Assembly (NCBI GenBank): GCA_028622995.1 | Contig: JAJQJQ010000005.1 | Location: forward strand, 2,914,001-2,978,000 | Reading direction: 5' to 3' | Length of the DNA stretch: 64,000 nt | Source: Panagrolaimus kolymaensis | Taxonomy: Eukaryota > Nematoda > Chromadorea > Rhabditida > Panagrolaimidae | Shown here: in pieces, positions 63,306 to 64,000 of the stretch | How positions within the stretch are numbered: position 1 is the stretch's first letter | How the letters are laid out: every line of letters starts with the position of its first letter | Position numbers and translations under genes: made by a program | The notes under the pieces: generated by a model | What the model was told of the DNA's origin: nothing | Seen by the model: the letters and a program-made list of their open reading frames with translations, nothing else | The model's database searches: none

Positions 63306-64000
63306 TGGAGAAGCAGTCGATATGGAAATGATTATATTTTATGTTTCCTCCTTTTGGTTGAAAATAAAAGAAATTTCCTTGATTGACTTTTTTACTTCTA
63401 TCATCAATAAGATAAAAAATTGCAAGCTAACAAAATTTACGGATACCTTTATTTGTCATAAAAAACAACATTGATTATTGACCTAGAGAAGAAGTCAATG
63501 TTTTTTAGATGATAAAAAAATTTCCAAAAAAGTGACTCAAATAAAATATGGTTTTGTTACAACAATTTTGTTGCAGCCTCCTCCTACGTTATTTTTTTTT
63601 AATTTTTAAAAATATGATTCATCTCTCCGCTATTTTTTCATCAATGAAATTTTTTGACCATGTCGCACCTTCAAGAGCATTTCTTATTCGTTTCCCTTTT
63701 TTAGCTGCTTTCAATTTATTTATTTTTTCGAAGCAAGCGTGCTTTTTCGTTGACTCACATTTTTGACGTTTTTTTTAAAGTTTCATTTTGTAACAAAACT
63801 TTCACTGTTGAAATTATAATTTATACTTTTTCAGTTTTTACATTCTTTGATTTATTTTTTCAACTTCAACAAATTGCATTAATGACCAAAGAGCTTTGGG
63901 AAACGCCAATAGGCTGAATTTGATATATTTTTTATTCGATCAACAACAAATTTAACCAATAAGCAATATGGGTTGGAACCCGTGTTGCTGTTGGAAACTT
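63306..64000. other. Gene-free end of window
   Basis: AT-rich with no supportable gene. A small hairpin (GGGTTGGAACCC) near 63970 resembles a T-arm at first sight but is not part of a tRNA. Confidence 0.45.

Noticed and set aside
63960..64000. T-arm-like GGGTTGGAACCC hairpin
   Set aside because: The loop does not fit GTTCRA, and no acceptor, D or anticodon arms can be paired around it.

Overview
This window looks like nuclear DNA from a nematode. It is strongly AT-rich, with many homopolymer runs. Its protein-coding genes are cut into short exons by introns of mostly 45-60 bases with GT...TTTTAG or TTTCAG borders. The gene content is metazoan and nematode-like: a single-pass receptor guanylyl cyclase, an LST-3/CCAR1 protein, membralin, gamma-COP, EMC2, mitochondrial P5C dehydrogenase and the large ribonucleotide reductase subunit. 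I could not place it to genus. I saw no bacterial gene, CRISPR array or viral gene.

Layout. 1-9 kb: a hairpin-like TTAA-flanked miniature element, a membrane-anchored M13 (neprilysin-like) protein that lacks the catalytic motifs, a long gene-free stretch, and a secreted Gly-rich protein. 9-17 kb: a Cys-rich surface protein with a hydrophobic tail, an unrecognised helical protein, and a very basic Ser/Arg protein. 17-21.6 kb: a 3.3 kb gene-free stretch containing a repeated CCTTGACAT motif, then a secreted Thr/Ala/Glu-rich protein. 21.7-29 kb: a complete receptor guanylyl cyclase and a small secreted protein that may be a degenerate trypsin-fold protein. 29.9-39.4 kb: membralin, the eRF1 methyltransferase N6AMT1/MTQ-2, and CCAR1/LST-3 on the opposite strand, tail to tail with N6AMT1. 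40-46 kb: a small coiled-coil protein, then two secreted EF-hand-like paralogues on opposite strands on either side of a single-RRM SR splicing factor. 47.7-60.7 kb: a same-strand run of housekeeping genes (P5C dehydrogenase, EMC2, gamma-COP, a small secreted protein, RNR large subunit), ending in an AMOP-VWD-sushi membrane protein. 60.7-64 kb: mostly gene-free, with a non-autonomous hAT-type element made of TTCCCCG-like repeats and a tRNA-Ser(AGA).

The genes do not form one pathway. The housekeeping genes cover proline catabolism, ER membrane insertion, COPI transport, dNTP synthesis, translation-termination modification and splicing. The accessory genes are mainly secreted or membrane proteins. 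Two of them look like inactive relatives of proteases. The least familiar material is the repeated EF-hand/PNxxFP module (three copies in two genes with a shared intron position), the SR gene whose ATG is split by an intron, the triplicated splice acceptor upstream of EMC2, and the two non-autonomous transposons.

Exon borders were inferred by eye from reading frames and splice consensus. Gene spans run from start codon to stop codon. UTRs and trans-splicing were not resolved.
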